64,000 bases of DNA from Variovorax paradoxus_P (GCF_050627025.1 NZ_CP192472.1), one strand, 5' to 3'. Shown: positions 17,676 to 27,072, counted from the first letter of the stretch. Notes: generated by a model from the letters alone, not told the origin. Made by a program: numbers and translations.

Positions 17676-18563
17676 TTATTGCCGCGCGGTTCGGATGTTC
17701 GGCGGCAGCGCCTGCGGCCAGCTGGTGCGAAACGGATTGATGTCGAGCCCGCCGCGCCGCGTATAGCGCGCATACACGGCGAGCTTGTTCGGTTTGCAGC
17801 GGTTCCAGATGTCCGTGAAGATGCGCTCGGCACACGGCTCGTGAAACTCGTTGTGGTTGCGAAAGCTCACGATGTACGCCAGCAGGCCGGCCTGGTCGAT
17901 GGCAGGGCCGCTGTAGCGGATCTGTACGCTGCCCCAATCAGGCTGGCCCGTAACGAGGCAATTGCTCTTGAGCAGGCGGCTGGTGAGCGTTTCGTTCACC
18001 GGGGGCTGGGTTGCATCGCTCGACAGCAACTCGGGCGCGGGCTGGTAGTGGGTGCACTCGATGTCCAGCCGGTCGAGGTCGAGCCCGTCGAGTTCATGCA
18101 CGGGCTCGCGGTCGAACATGTCGGGTGCGAGCAGCTTCACGCCAATGCCGGCCGATTGGTCGCTGCCGCGCCAGAGCGCCTCACTCAGGTCGGTGCGCAT
18201 GCGGTCGCGCACGGCGTCGATGCTTGCGAAAGCGGTGCTGTTGAAGCTGTTGAGATACAGCTTGAACGATTTGCTCTCGATGATGTTGGGCGTTTCGCAG
18301 GGAATGGTGAAGTGCGCGATGGCCAGCTGAGGCTTGCCGCGCAGATTGAGCCAGCTCACTTCGAAAGCGGTCCAGAGGTCGGCGCCGAAGAAAGGCAGCG
18401 CGCCAGCGGCAATGCCCATGGCCTCGCGCTGGGTGGCACGCGCAATCGGGAAAAGCAGCGTGGGGTCGTACTTGTCGGCGTAGTCCGAGGCACGGCCCAG
18501 TTGCGACTGCTCGGGCGTGTTCGGGTTTGCGTTCGGGTTGGGGGGAATGTTGTCCAGGCTCAT
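17676..18563 (-). CDS. queF: NADPH-dependent 7-cyano-7-deazaguanine reductase QueF
   Basis: 295 residues, the long two-domain QueF form. It reduces preQ0 to preQ1 in queuosine biosynthesis. The family signature ESKSFKLYLNSFN is at residues 96-108. The thioimide-forming cysteine is Cys202 in LLKSNCLVTGQPDWGS, and Glu/His substrate residues lie in NHNEFHEPCAERIF. The start overlaps the stop of the upstream alpha/beta-hydrolase gene by 4 nt (ATGA), so the two are translationally coupled. Confidence 0.97.
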   Translation of the reverse strand: MSLDNIPPNPNANPNTPEQSQLGRASDYADKYDPTLLFPIARATQREAMGIAAGALPFFGADLWTAFEVSWLNLRGKPQLAIAHFTIPCETPNIIESKSFKLYLNSFNSTAFASIDAVRDRMRTDLSEALWRGSDQSAGIGVKLLAPDMFDREPVHELDGLDLDRLDIECTHYQPAPELLSSDATQPPVNETLTSRLLKSNCLVTGQPDWGSVQIRYSGPAIDQAGLLAYIVSFRNHNEFHEPCAERIFTDIWNRCKPNKLAVYARYTRRGGLDINPFRTSWPQALPPNIRTARQ

Positions 18564-19459
18564 GGCTTGTGGTGTTCTTCGGCCGCGTGCAGGAACGGGG
18601 CGATGTGATTGACGAGGATGGCGCACACCTCGGGCGGCAGGTCGTGGCCCATGCCGGGAATGCTGATGAATTTCGAGCCGGGAATGCGCTTGGCGGTGTC
18701 TTGCCCGCAGACCATGGGCACCAGCGCATCGGCCTCGCCATGCAGCACCAGCGTCGGGCACTTGATGCGCGGCAGCACTTCAGGCCGGCGCGAATCGGCG
18801 CCAATGGCCAGCATCTGGCGAAACATGCCGGCCGGCCGGTAGGAGCGGCGCATGCTGAAGGTAAGGCGCTCGGCCAGCTCTTCAGTGCTTTGGGGGTACG
18901 CGGGGCTCTGGATGAGCCTGAGCAGCTTGATGCTGTGCGCCACCAGTTCGGCCTCGCCGCGGCCCAGCGGACGGCGCAGCAGCATGGCGGCCACGTCGCT
19001 TCGGGGGCCGGGCAGGCCACGCGCGCCGCTCGAGCTCATGATGCTCACAAGGCTGGTCACACGGTCTGGCGCATCGGCGGCCAGGTGCTGCGCAATCATG
19101 CCGCCCATCGAGGCGCCGATGACGTGCGCATGCTTGATGCCGAGAGCGTCGAGCACGCCGAGCGAATCGCGCGCCATGTCTTGCAGCGTGTACGCCGACC
19201 GTACCTGCAGGCCGAGGCGCTGGCGAATGCTCTCCCACACGATATTGCCGGTGCCGGCATGATCGAAGCCCTGGCTCAGTCCGATGTCGCGGTTGTCATG
19301 CCGCACCACGCGAAACCCCGCATCGACCAGCGCCTGCACAAAGGGCTGCGGCCAGCCGACGAGCTGCATGCCCAGGCCCATGATGAGCAAGGCGACCGGG
19401 CGCCCTTCGCCACCGGTGTCCTCAACCTCGATCTGCAATCCGTTGGCCTGGAGCTTCAT
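18560..19459 (-). CDS. Alpha/beta hydrolase
   Basis: 299 residues of the alpha/beta-hydrolase fold. The nucleophile elbow GASMGG places the serine at residue 117. The acid is probably in LHGEADALVPMV and the histidine in GMGHDLPPEV. IMGLGMQLVGWPQPF provides the oxyanion-hole segment, and DNRDIGLSQ is typical of esterase/lipase-like members. There is no signal peptide. It overlaps queF by 4 nt and is in the run P4H-like / hydrolase / queF. Substrate unknown. Confidence 0.88.
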   Translation of the reverse strand: MKLQANGLQIEVEDTGGEGRPVALLIMGLGMQLVGWPQPFVQALVDAGFRVVRHDNRDIGLSQGFDHAGTGNIVWESIRQRLGLQVRSAYTLQDMARDSLGVLDALGIKHAHVIGASMGGMIAQHLAADAPDRVTSLVSIMSSSGARGLPGPRSDVAAMLLRRPLGRGEAELVAHSIKLLRLIQSPAYPQSTEELAERLTFSMRRSYRPAGMFRQMLAIGADSRRPEVLPRIKCPTLVLHGEADALVPMVCGQDTAKRIPGSKFISIPGMGHDLPPEVCAILVNHIAPFLHAAEEHHKP

Positions 19460-19471
19460 GGGTTCGTCTTG

Positions 19472-20311
19472 TTATTTGAATTCGCGTTCACGCAGCCACT
19501 TGGTGGCCACCCATTTTTCGCCCGCGAGCACCGGTGCGCCGCCATGCAGCGTGCGGGTCGCGGGGTCGGGCTCGTCGTAGCTGAAGAACACGCCGGTGCC
19601 GCGCACGGGCGCCACTTCCAGCCCCACGTCCGGGAACGTCGTGGCGCCGCCCTGCTCGGGCTCTTGCAGGTACATGACCAGCGTGGCCACGCGCTGGCCG
19701 CCGCGCTTGAGGATGGTGGGCGTGCCGGGCTCGCCAGGGTCGAAGTAGTCGTAGTGCGGGCGGTATTGGGCACCTGGCGCATAGCGCAGTATTTGCAGGC
19801 CTTCGCCAAACTCCACCGGCCACCGCAGGAGCGTGGCAATGCGTTGCTCGAGCCGCGAGACGATTTCGTTTTCGCCACGCTCGAAGAACATGCCGTCGCT
19901 GGTGCGGTCGACGTTCAGCACCTCGCCTCCGGTGCGGGTTTCGACGGTGAGCGAGCGCGCAAGCCGCACCCGAGCTGCGGCAATGAGGCCTTCGCACTCT
20001 TCGGGCGACACGAGGTTGCCGAAGACGACCACGCGCGGATGCTGCATGGTGTGCAGCACCTGAACGCGGCGGTCGCCCGCGTCGATGTAGAGCGGCGCGC
20101 CGTCCAGGTTGGGGCCGGGCATGTCGGTGCGGCGCGGCTTGGCCGCTTCGACATGGGGGAAACCGGCTTCGAGCTGCGCCAGTGCGAGGTCGGTAGCGGA
20201 GTCCTGCCAGCCGGCCGCGCGCATCGACGCGCGCAGCGCGGGCACCGAATGCCCTGCCGCGAGCTGCGACACCAGCCATTCCCTCAGCTCAGGGCTGATC
20301 GCCTGTGACAT
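19472..20311 (-). CDS. 2-oxoglutarate/Fe(II) dioxygenase, prolyl 4-hydroxylase type
   Basis: 279 residues. The catalytic core has the Fe(II) triad His186-x-Asp188 (YRPHYDYFD) and His256 (TRTLHGG), with Lys266 in GEKWVATKW as the 2-oxoglutarate ligand, matching prolyl 4-hydroxylases. The first 60 residues form a short helical region. Natural targets of bacterial homologues are mostly unknown. It starts 1 nt from the end of yaaA, so the genes are co-transcribed. Confidence 0.9.
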   Translation of the reverse strand: MSQAISPELREWLVSQLAAGHSVPALRASMRAAGWQDSATDLALAQLEAGFPHVEAAKPRRTDMPGPNLDGAPLYIDAGDRRVQVLHTMQHPRVVVFGNLVSPEECEGLIAAARVRLARSLTVETRTGGEVLNVDRTSDGMFFERGENEIVSRLEQRIATLLRWPVEFGEGLQILRYAPGAQYRPHYDYFDPGEPGTPTILKRGGQRVATLVMYLQEPEQGGATTFPDVGLEVAPVRGTGVFFSYDEPDPATRTLHGGAPVLAGEKWVATKWLREREFK

Positions 20312-20312
20312 A

Positions 20313-21095
20313 TCAAGTCTTCCTCCTGAATACGAGTCTTTCGGCCGTCGAGGCCTCGGCGTCGAAACCATAACCTTCGAGATCGAATTTTTCCAGCGCC
20401 TTGGGCGTGGCGGCCTTGTGCAGCACCGCCCAGCGCGCGAGCAGCCCGCGCGCGCGCTTGGCGTAGAAGCTCACGATCTTGTACCTGTCGCCCTTCCACT
20501 CCTCGAACACGCATTCGACCACGCGGGCCTTGAGCACTTTCAGGTCGACCGACCTGAAGTATTCCTGCGAAGCCACATTGACCACCACGGGCGTGCGGTC
20601 TGCGGCCAGGCGCTCGTTCAGGTGCTCTGCAATGCGCGAGCCCCAGAAGGCATACAGGTCTTTGCCATGCTTGTTGGCAAGCGGCGTGCCCATCTCGAGC
20701 CGGTAGGGCTGCAGCAGGTCGAGCGGACGCAACAGGCCGTAGAGGCCGCTCAGGATGCAGACATGCTCCTGCGCCCAGGCCAGCTGCGCGGGCGTGAGCG
20801 ACCGGGCGTCGAGGCCGCCGTACACATCGCCATCGAACGCGAATGCGGCCTGGCGGGCGTTCTTTGGCGTGCTCTTGCCGGCCCAGGCGTGGTAACGCGC
20901 CACGTTGAGGGCCGAGAGCTTGTCGGACAGGTGCATGAGCTGCGAGATCTGCAGCGGCGATTTCTCGCGCAGCAGCTTGATCAGTTCGGCCGAAGGGCCG
21001 CGGGGAGCCTCGAAATGGGGTTTGGTGGCGGGGATTTCGTCGGGAACGGGCGTGTCGTAGTCGAGCGACTTCGCAGGGGAGAGCAGAAACAGCAT
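20313..21095 (-). CDS. yaaA: Peroxide stress protein YaaA
   Basis: 260 residues, full-length YaaA/DUF328. Starts MLFLLSPAKSLDYDTP and continues with the family blocks LSALNVARYHAWAG, AFAFDGDVYGGLDA, ILSGLYGLLRPLDLLQPYRLEMGT and VVECVFEEWKGDRYKIVSFYAK. The E. coli protein limits free iron and oxidative DNA damage, and the fold binds DNA. It is the first gene of the leftward yaaA, P4H-like, hydrolase, queF run and diverges from valS. Confidence 0.95.
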   Translation of the reverse strand: MLFLLSPAKSLDYDTPVPDEIPATKPHFEAPRGPSAELIKLLREKSPLQISQLMHLSDKLSALNVARYHAWAGKSTPKNARQAAFAFDGDVYGGLDARSLTPAQLAWAQEHVCILSGLYGLLRPLDLLQPYRLEMGTPLANKHGKDLYAFWGSRIAEHLNERLAADRTPVVVNVASQEYFRSVDLKVLKARVVECVFEEWKGDRYKIVSFYAKRARGLLARWAVLHKAATPKALEKFDLEGYGFDAEASTAERLVFRRKT

Positions 21096-21170
21096 CGCGG
21101 AATTATCGGGCGCACGGATGACGGGGTACCTCCCCGGTAAAATCACCGCCATTCCCACCCTGTGACCGAC

Positions 21171-21186
21171 GGCACCCGCGGGTGCC
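21171..21186. promoter_or_regulatory. 16-bp perfect palindrome before valS
   Basis: GGCACCCGCGGGTGCC is a perfect palindrome followed by GTTTT. It lies 17 bp before the valS start inside the yaaA-valS intergenic region. It could be a weak terminator or leader hairpin affecting valS expression, or a protein-binding site. No leader peptide is evident. Confidence 0.45.
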
Positions 21187-21202
21187 GTTTTGCATTCTCC
21201 CC

Positions 21203-24100
21203 ATGAGCGAATCCACCACTCCCAACGCCCAACCTGGACTGGACAGCCTGTCCAAATCGTTCGAACCCGCCGCCATCGAGGCGCACTGGGGCCCGGAGTG
21301 GGAAAAGCGCGGCTATGCCAAGGCGGGTTTCCGCGGCACCCAGCAGCCAAAGGAAGGCGCTGATTCCTTCGCCATACAGCTGCCGCCGCCCAACGTGACG
21401 GGCACGCTGCACATGGGGCATGCGTTCAACCACACGATCATGGACAGCTTCACGCGCTACCACCGCATGAAGGGCGACAACACGCTGTGGCTGCCGGGCA
21501 CCGACCATGCGGGCATTGCAACGCAGATCGTGGTGGAGCGGCAGCTGCAGGAACAGAAGATCAGCCGCCACGACATGGGCCCCACGCCCGCCGAGGCGCG
21601 CAAGAACTTTGTCGCCAAGGTGTGGGAGTGGAAGGAAAAGAGCGGCAACACCATCACGGGCCAGATGCGCCGCCTGGGCGACACGGTCGACTGGAGCCGC
21701 GAATACTTCACCATGGACGAAGACCTGTCGAAGGTGGTCACGCAGACCTTCGTCTCTCTGTATGAAGAAGGCCTGATCTACCGCGGCAAGCGCCTGGGCA
21801 ACTGGGACCCGGTGCTCAAGACGTCGGTGAGCGACCTCGAAGTCGAAAGCGAAGAAGAAGACGGCTCGCTCTGGCACATTGCCTATCCGCTCGAAGACGG
21901 AAGCGGCACGCTCACCGTTGCCACCACCCGCCCCGAAACCATGCTTGGCGACACGGCCGTGATGGTGCACCCCGAGGACGAGCGCTACAAGCACCTGATT
22001 GGCCAGCGCGTGAAGCTGCCGCTGGTGGACCGTCTGATTCCCATCATTGCCGACGACTACGTGGACAAGGAATTCGGCACCGGCGTGGTCAAGGTGACGC
22101 CCGCGCACGACTACAACGACTACGCCGTGGGCCAGCGCCACAAGCTGGAGCTGATCGGCATCCTTACGCTTGACGCGACCATCAACGACAACGCGCCCGA
22201 GAAGTACCGAGGCATGGACCGCTTTGTCGCGCGCAAGGCCATCGTGGCCGACCTCGACGCGCTCGGACTCCTGGTCGAGGTGAAGAAGCACAAGCTGATG
22301 GTGCCGCGCTGCGCCCGCTCAGGCGCCATCGTCGAGCCGATGCTCACCGACCAGTGGTACGTCGCCATGACCCGTCCGGGAGCGGACGGCCAGTCGATTG
22401 CGCAGAAAGCCATCGACGTGGTGAAGACCGGAGAGGTGCGCTTCGTGCCCGAGAGCTGGGTCAACACCTACAACCACTGGATGGAAAACATCCAGGACTG
22501 GACCATTTCGCGCCAGCTGTGGTGGGGCCACCAGATTCCGGCCTGGTACGACGACGAAGGCAATGTGTACGTGGCGCACGACGAGGCCGAGGCGCAAGCA
22601 AAGGCACCGGGCAAGAAGCTGCGCCGCGACGAAGACGTGCTCGACACCTGGTATTCGTCGGCACTGGTGCCCTTCTCGTCGCTCGGCTGGCCCGAGAAGA
22701 CCAAGGACCTCGAGCTGTACCTGCCTTCGAGCGTGCTGGTCACGGGCTTCGACATCATCTTCTTCTGGGTCGCCCGGATGATCATGATGACCAAGCACTT
22801 CACCGGCAAGGTGCCGTTCAGGGACGTGTATATCCACGGCGTGGTGCGCGATGCCCAGGGCAAGAAGATGAGCAAGTCCGAAGGCAACGTGCTCGACCCG
22901 GTCGACCTGATCGACGGCATTGCGCTGCCCGAACTGCTCGACAAGCGCACGCAGGGCCTGCGCAAGCCCGAAACGGCACCCGCGGTGCGCAAGAACACGC
23001 AAAAAGAATTTCCGGACGGCATTCCGGCCTTTGGCGCCGATGCGCTGCGCTTCACCTTCGCTTCGCTCGCGTCGCTGGGCCGCAGCATCAACTTCGACAG
23101 CAAGCGCTGCGAGGGCTACCGCAACTTCTGCAACAAGCTCTGGAACGCCACGCGCTTCGTGCTGATGAATTGCGAGGGCCAGGATTGCGGCTTGCGCGAA
23201 CACACCAAGGAAGAGTGCGCAGTGGGCGGCCCGGCCCACGGCTACCTGAAGTTCAGCCGCGCCGACTTCTGGATTGCCTCGCAGCTGCAGCGCGTCGAGG
23301 CCGAGGTGGCCAAGGGCTTCGAGGAATACCGGCTCGACAACGTGGCCAGCGCCATCTACCAGTTTGCCTGGGACGAGTTCTGCGACTGGTACCTTGAAAT
23401 TGCCAAGGTGCAGATCCAGACCGGCGACGATTCACAAAAACGCGCCACGCGCCGCACGCTGATCCGCACGCTCGAGACGCTGCTGCGGCTTGCGCACCCG
23501 GTGATTCCCTTCATTACCGAAGAGCTCTGGCAAAAAGTGGCGCCGGTGGCGGGGCGCGAGGGCGAATCGATCATGGTGGCGGCCTATCCCAAGAGCCAGC
23601 CCGAAAAGATCGACGAAGCGGCCGAAGCGCATGTGGCGCGCCTGAAGGCGCTGGTCGATGCCTGCCGCACGCTGCGCGGCGAAATGAACGTGTCGCCCGC
23701 GGTGCGCCTGCCCCTTTACGCGGTGGCCGACGATGCCGAAGGCGCGGCTTTCCTGCGCGAGGCGGCGCCGGTACTGCAAGCGCTGGCCAAGCTCAAGGAA
23801 GTGAAGGTCTTCGACGACGAGGCTTCGTGGTCGGCGGCGGCTGAAGCCTCCCCCGTGGCGGTGGTTGGCACCACGCGGCTGTGCCTGCACATGGAAATCG
23901 ACAAGGCCGCCGAACGCGCGCGCATCGGCAAGGAAATTGCTCGCATCGAGGGCGAGATCCTCAAAGTGAACGGCAAGCTCGGAAATGAGGCCTTTGTGGC
24001 CAAGGCGCCGCCAGCGGTCATCGAGCAGGAACGTAAACGTCTGGCTGACTTCACGGCCATGCTGGAACGGTTGCGCGAACAGCTTAGGCGCCTCGGCTGA
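21203..24100 (+). CDS. valS: Valine--tRNA ligase
   Basis: 965 residues, a full-length class I synthetase that charges tRNA-Val. The HIGH motif appears as HMGH in NVTGTLHMGHAF (about residues 66-77), and KMSKS is at 555-559. The CP1 editing domain lies between (TTRPETMLGDTAV), and the C-terminal coiled-coil tRNA arm is at the end. ATG 21203 is preferred; the 5'-extended frame starts in the palindrome region. galU follows 108 bp downstream. Confidence 0.98.
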   Translation: MSESTTPNAQPGLDSLSKSFEPAAIEAHWGPEWEKRGYAKAGFRGTQQPKEGADSFAIQLPPPNVTGTLHMGHAFNHTIMDSFTRYHRMKGDNTLWLPGTDHAGIATQIVVERQLQEQKISRHDMGPTPAEARKNFVAKVWEWKEKSGNTITGQMRRLGDTVDWSREYFTMDEDLSKVVTQTFVSLYEEGLIYRGKRLGNWDPVLKTSVSDLEVESEEEDGSLWHIAYPLEDGSGTLTVATTRPETMLGDTAVMVHPEDERYKHLIGQRVKLPLVDRLIPIIADDYVDKEFGTGVVKVTPAHDYNDYAVGQRHKLELIGILTLDATINDNAPEKYRGMDRFVARKAIVADLDALGLLVEVKKHKLMVPRCARSGAIVEPMLTDQWYVAMTRPGADGQSIAQKAIDVVKTGEVRFVPESWVNTYNHWMENIQDWTISRQLWWGHQIPAWYDDEGNVYVAHDEAEAQAKAPGKKLRRDEDVLDTWYSSALVPFSSLGWPEKTKDLELYLPSSVLVTGFDIIFFWVARMIMMTKHFTGKVPFRDVYIHGVVRDAQGKKMSKSEGNVLDPVDLIDGIALPELLDKRTQGLRKPETAPAVRKNTQKEFPDGIPAFGADALRFTFASLASLGRSINFDSKRCEGYRNFCNKLWNATRFVLMNCEGQDCGLREHTKEECAVGGPAHGYLKFSRADFWIASQLQRVEAEVAKGFEEYRLDNVASAIYQFAWDEFCDWYLEIAKVQIQTGDDSQKRATRRTLIRTLETLLRLAHPVIPFITEELWQKVAPVAGREGESIMVAAYPKSQPEKIDEAAEAHVARLKALVDACRTLRGEMNVSPAVRLPLYAVADDAEGAAFLREAAPVLQALAKLKEVKVFDDEASWSAAAEASPVAVVGTTRLCLHMEIDKAAERARIGKEIARIEGEILKVNGKLGNEAFVAKAPPAVIEQERKRLADFTAMLERLREQLRRLG

Positions 24101-24208
24101 CACACTTGGGGTCGGGTCAAGGTTTAGCATGGCAACGGCGGCTTTTTGTGCCGCCGTCGACTGTAAAACCTTATTCTTCAACTGAACGAACCGACGCCCA
24201 ATTTGTCC

Positions 24209-25099
24209 ATGCCCACTCCCTCGACACGCATTCGCAAGGCCGTATTTCCTGTTGCAGGTTTCGGCACCCGCTTTCTGCCCGCTACCAAGGCGCAGCCAAA
24301 GGAAATGCTGCCGGTTGTCGACAAGCCACTCATCCAATATGCGGTTGAGGAAGCCTACGCGGCGGGCATTCGCGACATGATTTTCGTAACTGGCCGAAAC
24401 AAACGTGCCATCGAAGACCACTACGACACCGCCTACGAACTCGAGAGCCAGCTCGAGGCCAGCGGCAAGCACGAGCTGCTCAACATTGCGCGCTCTGTCA
24501 TGCCCGACGACATGACCTGCTCGTACGTGCGCCAACCACGCATGCTGGGTCTTGGCCACGCAGTGCTGTGCGCCGAGCACCTGGTCGGCAACGAGCCCTT
24601 TGCGGTTCTGCTGGCCGACGACTTGATGGTCGGCCCGGTGGGCGGAGCGCCCGTTCTCGCGCAAATGACGGCTGCTTTCGGCAAGCTGGGCGCCTCGGTT
24701 CTTGCAGTGCAGGAAGTGCCGCTCGAGCACGTGAAGCGCTACGGCATCGTGGCGGGCGAATCCATCGGCGACGACCTCGTGAAGGTCGACCGCATGATCG
24801 AGAAGCCGTCACCGGACAAGGCACCTTCGCGCCTTGGCGTGGCGGGGCGCTACATCCTTACGCCCGGCGTGTTCGAGGAAATCCGCAACCAGCCCAAGGG
24901 CGCGGGCGGCGAGATCCAGCTCACCGACGGCATCGCGTCGTTGATGAAGAAGGAATCGGTCTACGCCTATGCCTACAAGGGCATCCGCTACGACTGCGGC
25001 AGCAAGGAAGGCTTTCTGCAAGCCTCTGTCGAGCTTGCGCTGGCACACCCGGAAGTGGGCGCGCAGTTCCGCGAATACCTCAAGAGCCTGGAGCTCTGA
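24209..25099 (+). CDS. galU: UTP--glucose-1-phosphate uridylyltransferase
   Basis: 296 residues. Makes UDP-glucose, the donor for envelope polysaccharides. The nucleotidyltransferase signature GFGTRFLPATKAQPKEMLPVV is near residue 16. LLADDLMVG and the metal-binding region, VDRMIEKPSPDKAPS, and GGEIQLTDGIA follow in the usual order. ATG 24209 is used rather than the TTG two codons upstream. A strong terminator follows directly. Confidence 0.97.
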   Translation: MPTPSTRIRKAVFPVAGFGTRFLPATKAQPKEMLPVVDKPLIQYAVEEAYAAGIRDMIFVTGRNKRAIEDHYDTAYELESQLEASGKHELLNIARSVMPDDMTCSYVRQPRMLGLGHAVLCAEHLVGNEPFAVLLADDLMVGPVGGAPVLAQMTAAFGKLGASVLAVQEVPLEHVKRYGIVAGESIGDDLVKVDRMIEKPSPDKAPSRLGVAGRYILTPGVFEEIRNQPKGAGGEIQLTDGIASLMKKESVYAYAYKGIRYDCGSKEGFLQASVELALAHPEVGAQFREYLKSLEL

Positions 25100-25106
25100 A
25101 AAAAGA

Positions 25107-25132
25107 AAAGGGCCCTGCGGGGCCCTTTTTTA
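25107..25132 (+). terminator. Intrinsic terminator after galU
   Basis: GGGCCCTGCGGGGCCC forms a GC-rich hairpin directly followed by TTTTTT, and preceded by an A-run. It starts about 8 bp past the galU stop. The A- and T-tracts on both sides make it potentially bidirectional, also ending the leftward cysM-Nudix-TusA transcript. Confidence 0.9.
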
Positions 25133-25156
25133 TCGCCGGTCAGCTTTAGCTGCCGC

Positions 25157-25384
25157 TCAGCGCCTCTTCAGCACGTGGATGAAGTCGGTGCCGACGGTCT
25201 GCTGCTCGACCAGCTCATTGCCGGTCTGCCGAGAGAAAGCCTGAAAGTCGCGCAGCGAGCCGGGGTCGGTCGACACCACCTTAAGCAGCTGGCCGCTGGC
25301 CATGTCGTTAAGCGATTTCTTCGCCTTGAGAATGGGCAGCGGGCAGTTCAGTCCCCGCGTGTCGAGTTCGCGATCAATTTGCAT
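25157..25384 (-). CDS. TusA-family sulfurtransferase-like protein
   Basis: 75 residues. The TusA/SirA/YedF signature is LDTRGLNCPLPILKAKKSL, with Cys14 in CPxP as the persulfide-carrying residue. Small cytosolic proteins of this family carry sulfur for tRNA thiolation or other sulfur relay steps. The start overlaps the end of the Nudix gene by 11 bp. The proximity to cysM suggests a sulfur-related operon. Confidence 0.9.
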   Translation of the reverse strand: MQIDRELDTRGLNCPLPILKAKKSLNDMASGQLLKVVSTDPGSLRDFQAFSRQTGNELVEQQTVGTDFIHVLKRR

Positions 25385-25952
25385 GCTTGGGCTCCTCGGA
25401 CGGCAAGTTCAGGCCGCGCCGCCGCTCTTCGTTTTCTGCAGCCGTAAAGAACACCGGCTCGTGCCCCCGGGTGCGAAGCCAGTCGGCCAGCGCATAGCCG
25501 GTGCCGGCCGGCCAGCACTTGAGATCGGGCAAGTCGTACAGGCGATAGTCCAGCAGTTCAGGCGAGAGCTTCACCTCGCCGTCGGCCACCACGTGGTACG
25601 CGATGATGATCTGGTTCATCCGCTGGAAGTCGTAGGCACCCACGAGCTTGGTCGCGCTCACGTCGAGGTTGGTTTCCTCCTTGACCTCGCGCGCAATGCC
25701 TTCTTCAGGCGTTTCGCCGGCCTCCATGAAGCCGGTGATCAGCGCGTACATCTTCGCCGGCCAGGCGGCGTTTCGCGCCAGCAGTACCTGGCCGCGGTAT
25801 TCGACGATGGCCGCGAGCACGGGCGTGGGGTTGTTCCAGTGGGTATGGCCACAGTTGGGGCAGCGCAGCCGCTCCTTGGGGCCTCCGTCTTCCATCAACG
25901 CGATCCATTCGAGCGGCGTGGCGCAGGCCTGGCAAAACTTGGGATGGGGCAT
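25374..25952 (-). CDS. Nudix hydrolase with N-terminal zinc ribbon
   Basis: 192 residues. A zinc ribbon (Cys7, Cys10, Cys31, Cys34) precedes a Nudix domain. The Nudix box runs from Gly74 with Glu80, Arg88-Glu89 and Glu92-Glu93 (GFMEAGE, then REVKEE), matching GX5EX7REUXEE. This layout resembles NudC-like or ADP-ribose-type pyrophosphatases. The substrate is not determinable. It lies between cysM (11 bp) and the TusA-like gene. Confidence 0.92.
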   Translation of the reverse strand: MPHPKFCQACATPLEWIALMEDGGPKERLRCPNCGHTHWNNPTPVLAAIVEYRGQVLLARNAAWPAKMYALITGFMEAGETPEEGIAREVKEETNLDVSATKLVGAYDFQRMNQIIIAYHVVADGEVKLSPELLDYRLYDLPDLKCWPAGTGYALADWLRTRGHEPVFFTAAENEERRRGLNLPSEEPKHAN

Positions 25953-25963
25953 GTGGACTTCTG

Positions 25964-26866
25964 TCAGGCGGGGAAAACGCCGGTCGAGAGATAACGGTCA
26001 CCGCGATCGCACACCACGAACACGATGGTGGCGTTTTCGACCGTTTTTGCGACCTCGAGCGCCACCCACAGCGCGCCCGCTGCAGAAATACCGCCAAAGA
26101 TGCCCTCTTCGCGCGCGAGGCGCCGGCACATTTCTTCGGCGTTGTCCTGGCTTACGCTTATTTCTTCATCGACCCGGCTCGCGTCGTAGATCTTGGGCAG
26201 GTATTCGGTCGGCCATTTGCGAATGCCCGGAATGCGCGAGCCTTCGGCCGGCTGCGCACCGATGATGCGCACTGCGGGGTTCTTTTCTTTGAGAAAACGC
26301 GAAACGCCGGTAATGGTGCCGGTGGTGCCCATAGCGCTCACGAAATGCGTGATCTTGCCCTTGGTGTCGGCCCAGATCTCCGGGCCGGTGGTTTCGTAGT
26401 GGATGCGCGGGTTGTCGGGGTTGGCGAACTGGTCGAGCACCCTGCCCTTGCCCTGGGCGACCATCTGCTCGGCAAGGTCTCGCGCGTATTCCATGCCGCC
26501 GCTCTTGGGCGTGAGCACCAGTTCGGCGCCGAAGGCCTTCATGGTCTGGGCGCGTTCCACGGACAGGTCCTCCGGCATGATCAGCACCATGCGATAGCCC
26601 TTGACGGCCGCAGCCATGGCCAGCGCTATGCCGGTGTTGCCCGAAGTGGCTTCGATCAGCGTGTCGCCAGGCTTGATTTCGCCGCGCTCCTCGGCGCGCT
26701 TGATCATCGAGAGGGCGGGCCGGTCCTTGACCGAACCCGCGGGGTTGTTGCCTTCCAGCTTGCCGAGGATCACGTTGCCGCGCTTGGCATTTTCGGCGGC
26801 GTCGATGCGTTGCAGTGCCACCAGGGGGGTCTTGCCGATGGCGTCTTCGATCGTCGGATAATTCAT
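25964..26866 (-). CDS. cysM: Cysteine synthase B (O-acetylserine sulfhydrylase)
   Basis: 300 residues. A PLP enzyme making cysteine from O-acetylserine and sulfide or thiosulfate. Lys47 in NNPAGSVKDRPA carries PLP; EATSGNTGIALAMAA is the substrate loop and MGTTGTITGVSRFLK the phosphate loop. The length and the KWPTEYLPKIYDAS segment fit CysM rather than CysK. ATG 26866 fits the family start. It is the first gene of the cysM-Nudix-TusA-like operon and lies close to the tRNA on the other strand. Confidence 0.95.
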   Translation of the reverse strand: MNYPTIEDAIGKTPLVALQRIDAAENAKRGNVILGKLEGNNPAGSVKDRPALSMIKRAEERGEIKPGDTLIEATSGNTGIALAMAAAVKGYRMVLIMPEDLSVERAQTMKAFGAELVLTPKSGGMEYARDLAEQMVAQGKGRVLDQFANPDNPRIHYETTGPEIWADTKGKITHFVSAMGTTGTITGVSRFLKEKNPAVRIIGAQPAEGSRIPGIRKWPTEYLPKIYDASRVDEEISVSQDNAEEMCRRLAREEGIFGGISAAGALWVALEVAKTVENATIVFVVCDRGDRYLSTGVFPA

Positions 26867-26908
26867 GGCAGCCACTGTGCCATAATTTTGGGCTTCGTTC
26901 AGAACCCT

Positions 26909-26993
26909 GCCCGGGTGGTGAAATTGGTAGACGCAGGGGACTCAAAATCCCCCACCGAAAGGTGTGCCGGTTCGATTCCGGCCCCGGGCACCA
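26909..26993 (+). tRNA. tRNA-Leu (anticodon CAA)
   Basis: 85 nt including encoded CCA. The acceptor arms GCCCGGG and CCCGGGC pair. The anticodon stem GGGGA/UCCCC encloses loop CUCAAAA, giving anticodon CAA (reads UUG). A class II variable arm CACCGAAAGGUG and the T arm CCGGUUCGAUUCCGG are present. Its 3' end faces the mobile region, making it the likely attachment target of the element to the right. No second copy of its 3' end is visible in the window. Confidence 0.97.
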
Positions 26994-27039
26994 TATTCCC
27001 AGCCGCGTTTGGCGATAGTGCTCGCCAACATCGCGCCAA

Positions 27040-27072
27040 GCGTTCCGCATCTGTTCCGCGGCGCGTTCCGCA
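27040..27072. repeat. Three phased GTTCCGC repeats beside the tRNA
   Basis: CGTTCCGC at 27041-27048, TGTTCCGC at 27052-27059 and CGTTCCGC at 27064-27071 are direct repeats 11 and 12 bp apart, about one helical turn. They lie about 50-80 bp past the tRNA-Leu 3' end, where integrase arm-type sites often occur. The protein that would bind them is not in the window. Confidence 0.45.

Noticed and set aside
24133..24157. ACGGCGGC/GCCGCCGT hairpin between valS and galU as a terminator
   Set aside because: The stem is good but no T run follows; it may only be a leader structure.
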